Positions 16,910 through 27,539 of a stretch of DNA of 61,573 nt are shown piece by piece. Origin of the DNA: Methylococcaceae bacterium (GTDB taxonomy: Bacteria > Pseudomonadota > Gammaproteobacteria > Methylococcales > Methylomonadaceae). The stretch spans positions 2,743-64,315 of the forward strand of contig DTSI01000060.1 of the NCBI GenBank assembly GCA_012965425.1, given 5' to 3'. Position numbers and translations under genes: made by a program. Each line of letters begins with the position of its first letter. Within the stretch, counting starts at the first letter, position 1. Under the pieces are notes generated by a model. It was not told where the DNA came from and did not search any database. It saw only the letters and a list, made by a program, of their open reading frames with translations.

Positions 16910-17776
16910 TTAATCAACGTAATATTGTGCGCTTATTTGACCATCAGTGCATGGAAAGGTAATCATGTTTTTATTGAGTTTTGTTTCACAGAGAATAACA
17001 TGATTGTATGAAATGCCTTTAATGAGCCAAAAAACACGCTTTTTAACGGTATATTTTATCGGTGTATTGATGGTCGCGTAGGCACAAATGAAATTGAAAG
17101 TGTCTCGTGCCGAGGCGCTATTGGTTAGTGTATAGTCGGCATTCGTTGGCATAGGGTGAGTGCTTGCAAGGGCTTCGTTTTGTGGTTTGAAAGATTGAAA
17201 GGGTGCTGTTAATTGTGCCAATCCGCGGGTTAGCAGTTTCGGTATTGTTTGAGCTAAAAGATGGAGCAATTGTGAAGCATTAATACCCTCCGGAATATCG
17301 CAACCTTGTTGTATTAAAATAGCGCCAGCATCAAATTGCGATGATATTTTATGGATAGTAATGCCCCATGTTTTACAGGCTAACTTATATTGCCAGAAAA
17401 TAGGGTCAGGCCCACGAAACTTAGGTAACAAGGACGGGTGGATATTGACAGCGCCTAAAGCCGGTAGGGTGAAGATGGAAGGGGGTATTTTTTTACTAAA
17501 GCAACAGGTAATAATTAAGTCTGCATGAAAGGATTTTATTTGATAGCAGTAGCTTTTAAGGGGCGCGTTAAGGTGAATGCAAGGGATATTATGCCAGCGA
17601 GCCAGTTGATGCAGTGTTTCATTATGTTCTAAGTGAACGGGGAATAGTTCGGGTGCGTTAGGTGGTTGTGCATCAGAGGTAAAAAGGGCCACAATAGGTT
17701 GATTGAGCGTTATTAACGCGCGCAATGTTGAGAGTGCTAAGGGGGTCGATGAGCCGATGAAGATGATGTTAAGCAT
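16910..17776 (-). CDS. Formyltransferase-family protein, Fmt-like
   Basis: A 288-residue protein with the formyltransferase fold used by methionyl-tRNA formyltransferase and related enzymes that take a formyl group from 10-formyl-tetrahydrofolate. It has the N-terminal IIFIGSSTPLALSTL, the catalytic region VNIHPSLLPKFRGPDPIFW with the key Asn and His, and the aspartate in SSQFDAGAILI. The C-terminal 80 residues do not look like the tRNA-binding domain of Fmt, so housekeeping Fmt is unlikely. The substrate is unknown. It sits downstream of mtnA with a 45-bp gap and ends just before the palindrome. Confidence 0.75.
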   Translation of the reverse strand: MLNIIFIGSSTPLALSTLRALITLNQPIVALFTSDAQPPNAPELFPVHLEHNETLHQLARWHNIPCIHLNAPLKSYCYQIKSFHADLIITCCFSKKIPPSIFTLPALGAVNIHPSLLPKFRGPDPIFWQYKLACKTWGITIHKISSQFDAGAILIQQGCDIPEGINASQLLHLLAQTIPKLLTRGLAQLTAPFQSFKPQNEALASTHPMPTNADYTLTNSASARDTFNFICAYATINTPIKYTVKKRVFWLIKGISYNHVILCETKLNKNMITFPCTDGQISAQYYVD

Positions 17777-17821
17777 CGTGTAGATAAAAAGTAGCTGTCG
17801 TATGTTACCGGGATTTTTGAA

Positions 17822-18865
17822 TTAAAATAGCATAGAAATACGCTCTTTATTGGGATCTTTTATAATTCCTTTTTCAGTAATAAGTGCAGTAACTAAGTCC
17901 GCTGGTGTGACATCGAAAGCAGGGTTTCTAACCTTGACGCCTTGGGCGGCCCAACGATAATTTTGGTAACCGGTCACTTCTTCGCTAGGTCTTTCCTCAA
18001 TCGGTATTTCGTTGCCAGTGTCAATGGAGCGATCTATTGTTGATAGCGGGCAGGCAACATAAAAGGGAATGTTGTGTCGTTTCGCTAAAACGGCAACCAT
18101 ATAGGTGCCAATTTTATTGGCGACATCGCCATTACTGGCGACTCGATCGGTGCCGACAATGATGGCATCAATCTCACCGCAGTGCATGAGATGTCCAGCC
18201 ATGTTGTCAGCAATGAGTGTGATCGGGATGTTTTCTTGGACCATTTCCCAAGCCGTTAATCGTGCGCCTTGTAAAAAAGGCCGGGTTTCATCAGCAATAA
18301 CAGATATTTTTTTTCCTGATTCTACAGCAGCACGGATAACGCCCAATGCGGTGCCGTAGCCAGCTGTTGCTAAGGCGCCGGCATTACAATGGGTTAAAAC
18401 ACGCGCGCCATCGGGTAGTAGTGTCGCCCCCAAACGCCCCATGGTTTGGTTGGTCACGATATCTTCACGGGTTATGTGATGAGCCTCAGTTAATAAGGTT
18501 GTGGCAAGTTGGCGGGGGCTTGATTTAGCGGCGGTAGTCATGGTTTGGTGCATTCTTTCCAGCGCCCAAAAAAGGTTAACAGCTGTCGGGCGGCTTTGCG
18601 ACAAAACGGTAAAAGCCTTTTCCATGCCTGCTAAGAAAATCTCGGTGTTAGCTTCCTTGAGGTTCAGTGCGGCTAATGCGACACCGTAGGCGGCAGCACA
18701 GCCAATTGCAGGGGCGCCGCGAACGACCATGGAACGGATGCCTTCTGCAACACCTTCTGCTGAGTGGTAGGCACGGTATTGGAAATCAGTGGGTAATATA
18801 CGTTGGTCAATCATTTCCAGATGATCGTTGTGCCAGCGTAAGGTTTCAATGGTGTTTTTTTTCAT
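17822..18865 (-). CDS. mtnA: Methylthioribose-1-phosphate isomerase MtnA
   Basis: MtnA converts 5-methylthioribose 1-phosphate to the ribulose form in methionine salvage from methylthioadenosine. Family features are ETLRWHNDHLEMIDQRILP at the start, VRGAPAIGCAAAYG, the catalytic cysteine in VLTHCNAGALATAGYG, and the catalytic aspartate region IIVGTDRVASNGDVANKIGT. The ATG at 18865 gives 347 residues, the usual length. The open frame runs to 18955, but those 30 residues are not homologous. It follows mtnP, making a two-step MTA to methylthioribulose-1-phosphate module. Confidence 0.94.
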   Translation of the reverse strand: MKKNTIETLRWHNDHLEMIDQRILPTDFQYRAYHSAEGVAEGIRSMVVRGAPAIGCAAAYGVALAALNLKEANTEIFLAGMEKAFTVLSQSRPTAVNLFWALERMHQTMTTAAKSSPRQLATTLLTEAHHITREDIVTNQTMGRLGATLLPDGARVLTHCNAGALATAGYGTALGVIRAAVESGKKISVIADETRPFLQGARLTAWEMVQENIPITLIADNMAGHLMHCGEIDAIIVGTDRVASNGDVANKIGTYMVAVLAKRHNIPFYVACPLSTIDRSIDTGNEIPIEERPSEEVTGYQNYRWAAQGVKVRNPAFDVTPADLVTALITEKGIIKDPNKERISMLF

Positions 18866-18963
18866 AACAGGTGCTGAATGGGTGGTTGGATAAAAAGTGA
18901 TCGTGTGGGTTAAGTCATGTGTCCGGCTTTTCAGTGCATAAAGCAGTGAGGTCAATAAAAAAA

Positions 18964-19845
18964 CTAGGTTGATTTAAGAACGCGTCCGGCAACGGCACTT
19001 AGTCTTTCGATCATCGCTTCATTTCGTGCCTCGGGAGGGGTGAGAATTGCATTTTGGAGGCTCTTTTTGCAATGACAGTTTGAGGCTGATTCGTCAGCAT
19101 AAATGGTCGGGGCAACGTTTTTAATCATAGACCGGCCATTATCGGCATTAGCGTGTAAAACGTTGAGTATTGCTTCAACCGAAACATTGTCATGATCTGG
19201 ATGCCAACAATCAAAGTCTGTGACCATGGCAACAGTGGCATAACAGATTTCAGCTTCTCGCGCTAATTTAGCTTCAGGCATATTGGTCATCCCAATCACA
19301 TCACAATTCCAACTACGATACAGGTTGGATTCGGCTAAAGTTGAAAATTGAGGGCCCTCCATGACTAAATAGGTACCCCCTCGGACGACTTCAATGCCGC
19401 AATTCCGAGTGGCTTTTTCAATATGATCACCCAGACGACTACACACCGGGTGTGCCATAGACACATGGGCAACTAACCCGGGGCCAAAAAAACTCTTTTC
19501 TCGGGCAAAAGTACGATCAATAAATTGATCCACGATAACAAACATACCCGGTGTTAGTTTTTCCTGAAGAGAGCCAACGGCGCTAACAGAAATAATATCA
19601 GTGACCCCTGCTTTTTTGAGGATGTCGATGTTAGCGCGGAAATTAATTTGGGAAGGTGGGGTTTGATGGCCACGTCCGTGGCGCGGTAAGAATACAATTT
19701 TTTGGTTATTGAGTTCACCACACAACAGTGCGTCAGAAGGTTCCCCGAAAGCGGACGGAAATTTTTGCCATGAGGTGTTCTTTAGGCCATCTATCTCATA
19801 AAGACCACTACCACCAATGATACCCAGTATTTGTGTGTTGTTCAT
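18964..19845 (-). CDS. mtnP: S-methyl-5'-thioadenosine phosphorylase MtnP
   Basis: MtnP cleaves methylthioadenosine with phosphate to adenine and methylthioribose 1-phosphate. The 293-residue protein carries the purine nucleoside phosphorylase type 2 motifs: LGIIGGSGLYEIDGL, FLPRHGRGHQTPPSQINFRAN, SAVGSLQE, YLVMEGPQFSTLAES and VIGMTNMPEAKLAREAEICYA. The ATG at 19845 has an AAGGA sequence about 9 bases upstream and is preferred over an in-frame codon at 19863. It heads the leftward mtnP-mtnA-formyltransferase group. Residues after position 250 differ from the human enzyme but are normal for bacteria. Confidence 0.94.
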   Translation of the reverse strand: MNNTQILGIIGGSGLYEIDGLKNTSWQKFPSAFGEPSDALLCGELNNQKIVFLPRHGRGHQTPPSQINFRANIDILKKAGVTDIISVSAVGSLQEKLTPGMFVIVDQFIDRTFAREKSFFGPGLVAHVSMAHPVCSRLGDHIEKATRNCGIEVVRGGTYLVMEGPQFSTLAESNLYRSWNCDVIGMTNMPEAKLAREAEICYATVAMVTDFDCWHPDHDNVSVEAILNVLHANADNGRSMIKNVAPTIYADESASNCHCKKSLQNAILTPPEARNEAMIERLSAVAGRVLKST

Positions 19846-20049
19846 GCTGTTAATCCTTATCAACCCCGTATTTAAATTTAGCCGTTATAATAATAAAATT
19901 GTATGGTAGACGTTTGCTTTTTTTACAGTTATCTTTCGATCAAAAGGGTGAGTGTTATGGGCACTAAAAAGTTCTATATAATTTGGATAATTGGGAAGAA
20001 GAGGTGCAAGGGCACCTTAAGTTTTCAATAGTGTAAGAGTATACGTGAA

Positions 20050-20781
20050 ATGACGGAAAAGATAATTGATACCAAGAAAGCCAATAATCCTTTATTTGTG
20101 TTGTCATGTTTAATACGTGGGTTTACTGATTTACGACGTCCTGAATTCCGTAAATATTTGATTATGCCCTTGTTAATTAATATGGTGTTGTACCTGGGCG
20201 TGTTTGTTTCTGGTTGGTACTATTTTTCAGGTTTCTTAGACCAAATGGTTCCAGAGTGGCTGAGTTGGTTAAATTGGTTCATTTGGCCTGTTTTTGTTAT
20301 TGGCTTCCTAATGGTAGGGGTTTTTACCTTTACCATTTTGGCTAATATTTTGGCCGCCCCGTTCTACAGTCGCTTAGCTACTGAGGCGAAACGATTGGGT
20401 AATGATCAGAATAATGTCGAAGCGCTGGAAAACCCAGCATGGGTCAGTATGCTTTCAGAATTAAAACGATTAACTTATCTGGGTAAATTTGCAATTCCAT
20501 TATTAGTATTGTTTGTTATTCCGGGGTTGAATTTATTGGCGCCGATTTGTTGGGTGTTATTTGCTGCTTGGGCAATGTGTTTAGAGTATATGGCTTATCC
20601 CTTTGAGATTGAAGGGGTGTTATTTCCTGATCAACGGGAACAAGTTAAACAGGCTCGCTGGGGCAGTTTAGTGTTTGGCGGTCTGGTTATGCTGGGGTTG
20701 AGTATTCCCATCGTTAATTTTGTGGTTCCGGCAGCGGCTATTATTGGTGCGACCATTTACCGTGATGATATTAAAAAATAA
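20050..20781 (+). CDS. cysZ: CysZ-type sulfate transporter (EI24 family)
   Basis: A 243-residue inner-membrane protein of the EI24/CysZ family; E. coli CysZ imports sulfate for cysteine synthesis. It begins with the family stretch CLIRGFTDLRRPEFRKYLIMPLLINMVLY. Four hydrophobic regions lie near residues 38-58, 75-105, 155-185 and 205-235, with the conserved NILAAPFYSRLATEA loop between the second and third. The EI24 domain is certain; sulfate transport is inferred from the family. A lipoprotein gene follows 43 bp downstream. TATAAT at 19977-19982 could serve as its -10 box, with no good -35. Confidence 0.85.
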   Translation: MTEKIIDTKKANNPLFVLSCLIRGFTDLRRPEFRKYLIMPLLINMVLYLGVFVSGWYYFSGFLDQMVPEWLSWLNWFIWPVFVIGFLMVGVFTFTILANILAAPFYSRLATEAKRLGNDQNNVEALENPAWVSMLSELKRLTYLGKFAIPLLVLFVIPGLNLLAPICWVLFAAWAMCLEYMAYPFEIEGVLFPDQREQVKQARWGSLVFGGLVMLGLSIPIVNFVVPAAAIIGATIYRDDIKK

Positions 20782-20824
20782 ATATGGCAATAAGGGTGAA
20801 TAATTTTTTCTACGAGGTGAAATT

Positions 20825-21376
20825 ATGAATAATGAGGGGCATCGTTGTAAGCGATATGGGTTGATTATTTTAGCCGTATTTTTTTCAGTGTTAATTTCAG
20901 GTTGCGAGAGCCAGCAAGAGCCCAATACGTTGCTAACTGCTAAGAGCAATGTTTCACAGCGTTTTGAAGGCGCTCATACCTTGAAAGGTTTAGTCAGTAA
21001 TGACGAGAGGCCTATTAAAAATGGGCGCGTAGAGGCGACGGATCTTAACGGGCAGGTCCTTGCAACTATGTCGTTGGTTGATAATGCACGCTATCGTTTT
21101 GACTTGCCAGCCGGGACCTCCTATCCAGTTATTTTGACGGCTTATCCTGCCAGTGGTGAAGAGCCGTTGAGAGTTGTTGTGGCAAACCCTACGCCGGTTA
21201 ATTTTGATATTACCAGTTTAACAACGGCGATTGCGGAGCAAGCAAAGCAGATGGGAGGCTATACGAGAAAGAATCTGCAACGGGCCGCTTTTGAAGGGGT
21301 CGCTATGCCGGATAGAGATAGAACGCAAGCCGGTTTTAGGGGGGATCCGACTAAACAATTTGGTGGCTGGCATTAA
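20825..21376 (+). CDS. Lipoprotein with a carboxypeptidase-regulatory-like domain
   Basis: A 183-residue predicted lipoprotein. A hydrophobic signal ends in the lipobox LISGC, with Cys27 as the lipidation site. The body from about residue 50 looks like a small beta-sandwich of the carboxypeptidase-regulatory type, with LKGLVSNDERPIKNGRVEATDLNG and a YRFDLPAGTSYPVIL stretch. The tail is Arg- and Gly-rich and ends in FGGWH. I do not recognise a named family member. It follows cysZ on the same strand, so the two may be cotranscribed. The function is unknown. Confidence 0.6.
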   Translation: MNNEGHRCKRYGLIILAVFFSVLISGCESQQEPNTLLTAKSNVSQRFEGAHTLKGLVSNDERPIKNGRVEATDLNGQVLATMSLVDNARYRFDLPAGTSYPVILTAYPASGEEPLRVVVANPTPVNFDITSLTTAIAEQAKQMGGYTRKNLQRAAFEGVAMPDRDRTQAGFRGDPTKQFGGWH

Positions 21377-21413
21377 GGTGTGGATCTGGATTTGCCGACA
21401 CTCTAGGGCGGTG

Positions 21414-22703
21414 TTAATTAGTTAACGTTACTGCAATGTGATCATTTTGAGCGGTGACTAAATAGCAGTTTATTATTTTGTTTTCTATTGTCGTAAAGGG
21501 GGGTATTTCAGTGGTGACTCGTAAATAATTAGGGGTGTACCCTGAAACCTGAACAGTACCTTGCTCTGTTAATTGGTGTTGACTTTCCCAGAGCACAGGG
21601 AAGGTCTTACCGATGTGTTGTTGGTAGGCTTTTTGTTTCATTTCTTTAGCGAGTTTATGTAAAGCCTGGCTGCGCTGTTTTTTGACCGTAGTGGGTACGG
21701 CATTCGGTAATTTAGCTGCATGGGTGCCATTGCGGGGGGAATAACTGAAGATATGGATGTGGGCAAAATTCATTGCTTTAATAAATTGGTAGCTTTGTTG
21801 CCATTCTTGTTCAGTTTCCCCAGGAAAGCCGACAATAATATCCGTACTGATATTGAAATCTTCTATCTGGCTTCGTGCCTGCGTGACTAATTGAGCAAAT
21901 TCTTCAGTTTTGCACCGACGAGCCATACGTTGTAGAACGGTGTTACAACCACTTTGTAAAGGTAAATGCAGATGCGGCATTAATCGAGTGTTTTTAAATA
22001 AAGTAAAAAAACCGGCCGGCAAATCCCAAGGCTCCAGTGAGCCAAGACGAAGACGAGGGATGGCTGTTTGTTCTAGTATTTGAGTAATAAGCGCGGTTAA
22101 ATGGCTGTTAATATCTGAGCCATATCCCCCTAAGTGAACACCCGTGAGAATAACTTCTTGAATACCCTCACCGTGCAAGTTGTTAATTTCTTCAATAATG
22201 GCCGCAACTGGGCGGCTGCTTTCTTGTCCCCGTGCTACGGTCACAATGCAGAAGGTACATTTATAGCGACAGCCGTCCTGAACCTTAATGAAAGCGCGTT
22301 GACGGCCGCGTTTAAATAATGAAAATTCACTCGGTTCCGTTGCCATGGCAGGCATGTCAACGCTGTTAATTGTTGAGAGAGATAGGGGAACGAGTTTATC
22401 TTTATCTTTGTTGCTAATAACAAGGTCTACACCCAATATCTCAGCGGCTTCATCAGGGTTTAAAGTCACATAGCAGCCACTGACAATTAGTTTAGCTTCT
22501 GGGTTGTTGCGATGAATACGCCGGATAAGTTGTTTCGATTTACGTACTGCTTCTTGCGTAACAGCACAAGAATTGATAACGATTAAATTTGCATTCTGTT
22601 GATCGAGGGTAATGGTGTGTCCTGCTTTTTGAAATTCTTGGGCCCAAGTTTCGAGCTCAGCTTCATTAAGGCGGCAACCAAGTGTTTTAAGGTGAACCTG
22701 CAT
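21414..22703 (-). CDS. mtaB: tRNA t6A37 methylthiotransferase MtaB
   Basis: MtaB converts t6A at position 37 of ANN-decoding tRNAs to ms2t6A. It is a methylthiotransferase with three parts: an N-terminal UPF0004 domain (VHLKTLGCRLNEAELE, with cysteines at VINSCAV and VSGCY), a radical SAM domain with CRYKCTFCIV as the cluster motif, and a C-terminal TRAM domain. Length is 429 aa. The LGCRLN opening separates it from MiaB and RimO, which have different N-termini. This adds to another t6A-pathway gene in the window, tsaE at 37820, and to the related yciO at 6583. Confidence 0.9.
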   Translation of the reverse strand: MQVHLKTLGCRLNEAELETWAQEFQKAGHTITLDQQNANLIVINSCAVTQEAVRKSKQLIRRIHRNNPEAKLIVSGCYVTLNPDEAAEILGVDLVISNKDKDKLVPLSLSTINSVDMPAMATEPSEFSLFKRGRQRAFIKVQDGCRYKCTFCIVTVARGQESSRPVAAIIEEINNLHGEGIQEVILTGVHLGGYGSDINSHLTALITQILEQTAIPRLRLGSLEPWDLPAGFFTLFKNTRLMPHLHLPLQSGCNTVLQRMARRCKTEEFAQLVTQARSQIEDFNISTDIIVGFPGETEQEWQQSYQFIKAMNFAHIHIFSYSPRNGTHAAKLPNAVPTTVKKQRSQALHKLAKEMKQKAYQQHIGKTFPVLWESQHQLTEQGTVQVSGYTPNYLRVTTEIPPFTTIENKIINCYLVTAQNDHIAVTLTN

Positions 22704-22843
22704 GCGGGTTTAAGGGGTCTTAGATTGATTTTAAAAAAAATTGACTGCCTATTATAAGTTTATTTGAAGCCAGACAAAAGTAATTTAAGGTTAAATCAGT
22801 TGTGGCGTTTGATCGCTGTTGAACCGAACCCTGCGTCAGGGGG

Positions 22844-24073
22844 TTAACCAAAAAACCAATAACTCACGGTGATTGCTGCAGTAATGCCGCCTATATCTGC
22901 TATGAGTCCACAGCTGGCAGCATGGCGTATGTTTTTGATGCCCACAGCGCCAAAATAGACAGCAAGAACATAAAAAGTTGTTTCAGTACTGCCTTGAACG
23001 ATTGTCGCCATGCGGCCTGAAAAAGAGTCAGCACCATAGGTTGTCATGGTCTCTACCATCATCGCACGGGCGCCGCTACCACTAAAAGGTTTCATTAAGG
23101 CGGTTGGTAATGCATCGATAAAACGGTCATCAACATTGAATAGGCGCACGAGAGAACGAACTAAATCTTGGCCGATATCTAATGCCCCGCTAGCCCTAAA
23201 TACAGCGATGGCAACTAACATAGCGACTAGATAGGGGATGATTGTTTTGGCGGTTTCAAAACCTTCTTTAGCGCCTTCAATAAAGGCTTCGTAAGCATTT
23301 ATTTTATGGTAAATGGCACCCAGCATAAAGGTGATGACCAATGAAAATAAAATAGTATTACTCAGTAGCGCTGATTGTTGTTGCATGCTCGCTTGGTCTA
23401 ATTGTGAAAAGTAAAGCAATAAACTACTAAGTAATAGGGTAAAGCCGCCTAAATAACTCAAAATAACTTTATCTAAGAGGTTTATTTTTTGGATAAAGGC
23501 AACGGCTAACAGGCCTACGATGCTTGAAACGTAGGTGGCCAGTAAAATAGGTATAAACACATCACTGGGATGTAAAGCGCCCAGTTGAGCGCGGTAAGCA
23601 AAGATGGTGACCGGGAATAAGGTGACCGAAGAGGTGTTAATGACTAAGAATAGTATCTGTGCATTACTCGCCGTTTCAGGCTCTGGATTGAGTGTTTGCA
23701 ACTCTTTCATCGCCTTTATGCCTAAAGGCGTAGCGGCATTATCAAGACCTAAGGCGTTAGCTGACATATTCATGACAATAGCACCTAATGCGGGGTGGTC
23801 TTTGGGGATTTCTGGCATGAGGCGTTGAAATAAAGGATAGAGTCCGCGCGTGAGCAGCGTAATAAAGCCGCTACGTTCACCTATTCGCATGATTCCAAGC
23901 CATAGGCAAAGAATGCCGGTTAAGCCTAAAGAAATCTCAAATGCTGTTTTAGCCATGGCAAACATGGCAGTTATCAGTTCGTTAAAAATATTCTGGTCAC
24001 CCAGAAAGACCAGCTTTATTGCGGCCGTTAGAAAAGCAACAATAAAGAAAAATAGCCAAATAAAATTGAGCAA
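22844..24073 (-). CDS. Nucleoside-recognition (SpmA-SpmB fusion type) membrane protein
   Basis: A 409-residue inner-membrane protein with two Gate/nucleoside-recognition domains. They correspond to fused SpmA- and SpmB-type halves: MRIGERSGFITLLTRGLYPLFQRLMPEIPKDHPALGAI in the first and the AFIEGAKEGFETAKTIIPYLVAMLVAIAVFR region in the second. It has about nine hydrophobic segments. Characteristic short motifs are NMSANALGLDNAATPLG and FSGSGARAMMVETM. The substrate is unknown; the name comes from homology with nucleoside transporters and sporulation proteins. It lies between mtaB and purB, on the same strand, 55 bp from purB. Confidence 0.82.
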   Translation of the reverse strand: MLNFIWLFFFIVAFLTAAIKLVFLGDQNIFNELITAMFAMAKTAFEISLGLTGILCLWLGIMRIGERSGFITLLTRGLYPLFQRLMPEIPKDHPALGAIVMNMSANALGLDNAATPLGIKAMKELQTLNPEPETASNAQILFLVINTSSVTLFPVTIFAYRAQLGALHPSDVFIPILLATYVSSIVGLLAVAFIQKINLLDKVILSYLGGFTLLLSSLLLYFSQLDQASMQQQSALLSNTILFSLVITFMLGAIYHKINAYEAFIEGAKEGFETAKTIIPYLVAMLVAIAVFRASGALDIGQDLVRSLVRLFNVDDRFIDALPTALMKPFSGSGARAMMVETMTTYGADSFSGRMATIVQGSTETTFYVLAVYFGAVGIKNIRHAASCGLIADIGGITAAITVSYWFFG

Positions 24074-24128
24074 ACTGAAGCCTTAATCGATGAACGAGAA
24101 GGTAAGTATATACCCTAACATTATTGAT

Positions 24129-25496
<1,368 letters not shown>

Positions 25497-25547
25497 TTAA
25501 TGTCCTGTTTTATTTTATAACGTGTTGTAGGGGTAATGGTTGGGAGG

Positions 25548-26636
25548 TTATCTGTTTTCCGCATAATCAATAATACCACCCCCTAAGCAAATGTCCTGAT
25601 CATAGAAGACCACCGATTGGCCGGGTGTGATAGCGCGCTGGGCTGACTCAAAGGTGACGCGGTACCGGTGATCGGGTAGTGGTTCAATTTGACAGGGCTG
25701 ATCCTCTTGGCGATAGCGGATTTTGGCGGCACAGGTTTTAGTGCCGGTCGGTGGTTGATCGCTGACCCAATCAAATTGACTGGCGGTCAGTGAATTATGA
25801 AACAGTAACGGGTGATTATGCCCTTGACCCACAATAAGGATGTTGTTGCTTAAGTCCTTATTTAGGACATACCAAGGGTCTTCAGATGCACCTTTAACGC
25901 CACCTATTCCAAGCCCTTGTCGTTGACCAATGGTATAATACATCAAACCCTGATGGTTGCTAACAAGTTGGCCTTCGGGGGTTCGCATTTCACCGGGTTG
26001 CGTGGCTAGATAGCGTTTTAAAAATTGGGTGAATTTACGCTCACCAATAAAACAAATACCGGTGCTGTCTTTTTTTTCGTGGTTATCAAAGCCAGATCGA
26101 TTTGCTAAATCTCGCAGTTCAGGTTTATGAATGTCGCCAATAGGAAATAGGGTTTTGGCCAGTTGTGCTTGCTTGAGCGTATATAAAAAATAACTTTGTT
26201 CTTTATTCGGATCGAGTCCTTTGCGTAAAAAATAGCGCCCGTCTTCTTCGCTGACGCGGGCATAGTGCCCGGTTGCAATATAATCAGCACCTAAGTCAAA
26301 GGCATAATCAAGAAAAGCTTTAAATTTAATATGTTTGTTACAAAGAATGTCAGGGTTAGGTGTTCTTCCTGACTTATATTCTGCTAGAAATATTTCAAAA
26401 ACCTGATCCCAGTATTCACTGGCAAAGTTAACGGTTTTCAGTGGGATGTTAAGGGTGTCAGAAACTTGTTGGGCATCTTTTAGGTCTGCTAACGCAGTAC
26501 ATTCATTGGTACCGTCATCTTCATCCCAGTTTTTCATAAATAAACCGGTTACCCGATGCCCCTGTTCGACTAGTTTTAAGGCTGTTACGGAGGAGTCAAC
26601 GCCACCGGACATACCCACGACAATATGTTTGTTCAT
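25548..26636 (-). CDS. mnmA: tRNA 2-thiouridylase MnmA
   Basis: MnmA adds sulfur to the wobble uridine (U34) of tRNA-Lys, -Glu and -Gln. The 362-residue protein has the PP-loop [10 protein letters not shown] at residues 8-17, FMKNWDEDD, the catalytic cysteine in [12 protein letters not shown] near residue 100, and the second catalytic cysteine in TGICFIGER near residue 198. The start overlaps the end of nudJ by 4 bases, a classic coupled arrangement, and purB follows. Confidence 0.95.
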   Translation of the reverse strand: MNKHIVVGMSGGVDSSVTALKLVEQGHRVTGLFMKNWDEDDGTNECTALADLKDAQQVSDTLNIPLKTVNFASEYWDQVFEIFLAEYKSGRTPNPDILCNKHIKFKAFLDYAFDLGADYIATGHYARVSEEDGRYFLRKGLDPNKEQSYFLYTLKQAQLAKTLFPIGDIHKPELRDLANRSGFDNHEKKDSTGICFIGERKFTQFLKRYLATQPGEMRTPEGQLVSNHQGLMYYTIGQRQGLGIGGVKGASEDPWYVLNKDLSNNILIVGQGHNHPLLFHNSLTASQFDWVSDQPPTGTKTCAAKIRYRQEDQPCQIEPLPDHRYRVTFESAQRAITPGQSVVFYDQDICLGGGIIDYAENR

Positions 26637-27100
26637 ACGGTTATTAATGATTTAAGCAAAGTTAAAGGTATGCGTTGACCGGATAAGTATTGGTTGACGG
26701 ATTCAAGTACCAAGGGGCTGCGTAATCGGTGCTTTTGATGGTTTAAATCATCGCGGTTCAGCCAATGGGTTGCAATTATTCCGTGGTCTAAAGGCAGTGT
26801 CGGGTCAGGTTCTGAGACAGTTCCGGTAAAACAAACACGTAAAAAAGTAGGGAACTTGGCGTCTTTGCGCCATAATTGAATAGCAAGGAGTGCCGAGGGT
26901 TCAAATTGACAAGTGGTTTCTTCTAGAACTTCACGTTTAATGGCAGTGATAAGGTCTTCACCGTTTTCTAGATGCCCGGCCGGTTGATTAAAAACCAGTT
27001 GACCTGAGCATTGTTCTTCTACCATTAAAAAGTTTTGGTTTTTTTCTATTACCGCGGCAACAGTAACGTGGGGTTTCCAAATGGGATTAGGTTCGCTCAT
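26633..27100 (-). CDS. nudJ: NUDIX hydrolase, NudJ type
   Basis: A 155-residue NUDIX hydrolase. E. coli NudJ hydrolyses HMP-PP and nucleoside di- and triphosphates. The NUDIX box is [21 protein letters not shown] near residue 40, fitting Gx5Ex7REuxEE. The ATG at 27100 gives the usual length and the family start [16 protein letters not shown]. The frame remains open to 27208, but those codons overlap the divergent clpS start and are not homologous. nudJ-mnmA is a conserved gammaproteobacterial pair. Confidence 0.9.
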   Translation of the reverse strand: MSEPNPIWKPHVTVAAVIEKNQNFLMVEEQCSGQLVFNQPAGHLENGEDLITAIKREVLEETTCQFEPSALLAIQLWRKDAKFPTFLRVCFTGTVSEPDPTLPLDHGIIATHWLNRDDLNHQKHRLRSPLVLESVNQYLSGQRIPLTLLKSLITV

Positions 27101-27144
27101 TAAATAAAAAAGTATGTTGCAATGGCTATGAAACAAATTTGAGA

Positions 27145-27150
27145 TATAAT
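27145..27150 (+). promoter_or_regulatory. Candidate -10 box for clpS-clpA
   Basis: TATAAT in the 107-bp divergent gap between nudJ and clpS, 58 bp before the clpS start. No good -35 hexamer stands 16-18 bp upstream, so the call rests on the -10 box and its position. Confidence 0.4.
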
Positions 27151-27207
27151 TGGATTTTAACATACGACTTTCTTTTATGACAAACGTTGAATTATTTTTG
27201 GTTGCCA

Positions 27208-27531
27208 ATGTCTGAAGTTGATCCGAATGACAATAAGGCAGGCGATCTGGCTGTCCAGGATGTCAGTCCTAAGCTAAAGAAGCCACCGTTGTATAAAGTG
27301 GTCCTGTTGAATGATGATTATACGCCTATGGACTTTGTAGTAGATATTTTGATACATTTCTTTTCAATGTCTGAAGAAAAAGCAACGCGTGTCATGTTGC
27401 ATGTGCACACGCGGGGTGTGGGTGTCTGTGGTGTTTTTGCTAAAGATGTCGCTGAAACAAAGGTGGAGTTGGTCAATCAACATGCGCGCGATCATCAGCA
27501 CCCTCTTAAATGTTCGATGGAAGAAGCCTAA
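27208..27531 (+). CDS. clpS: ATP-dependent Clp protease adaptor ClpS
   Basis: ClpS recognises N-terminal destabilising residues (N-degrons) and hands those proteins to ClpAP. The 107-residue product has a flexible N-terminus, then the conserved fold with [20 protein letters not shown] and the region [15 protein letters not shown]. The ATG at 27208 gives the normal length; an upstream TTG at 27187 is less likely. ClpA follows 8 bp downstream. Confidence 0.95.
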   Translation: MSEVDPNDNKAGDLAVQDVSPKLKKPPLYKVVLLNDDYTPMDFVVDILIHFFSMSEEKATRVMLHVHTRGVGVCGVFAKDVAETKVELVNQHARDHQHPLKCSMEEA

Positions 27532-27539
27532 CCTAAATT

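Noticed and set aside
18866-18955. N-terminal extension of MtnA
   Set aside because: The extra 30 residues do not resemble the family, and the ATG at 18865 gives the standard length.
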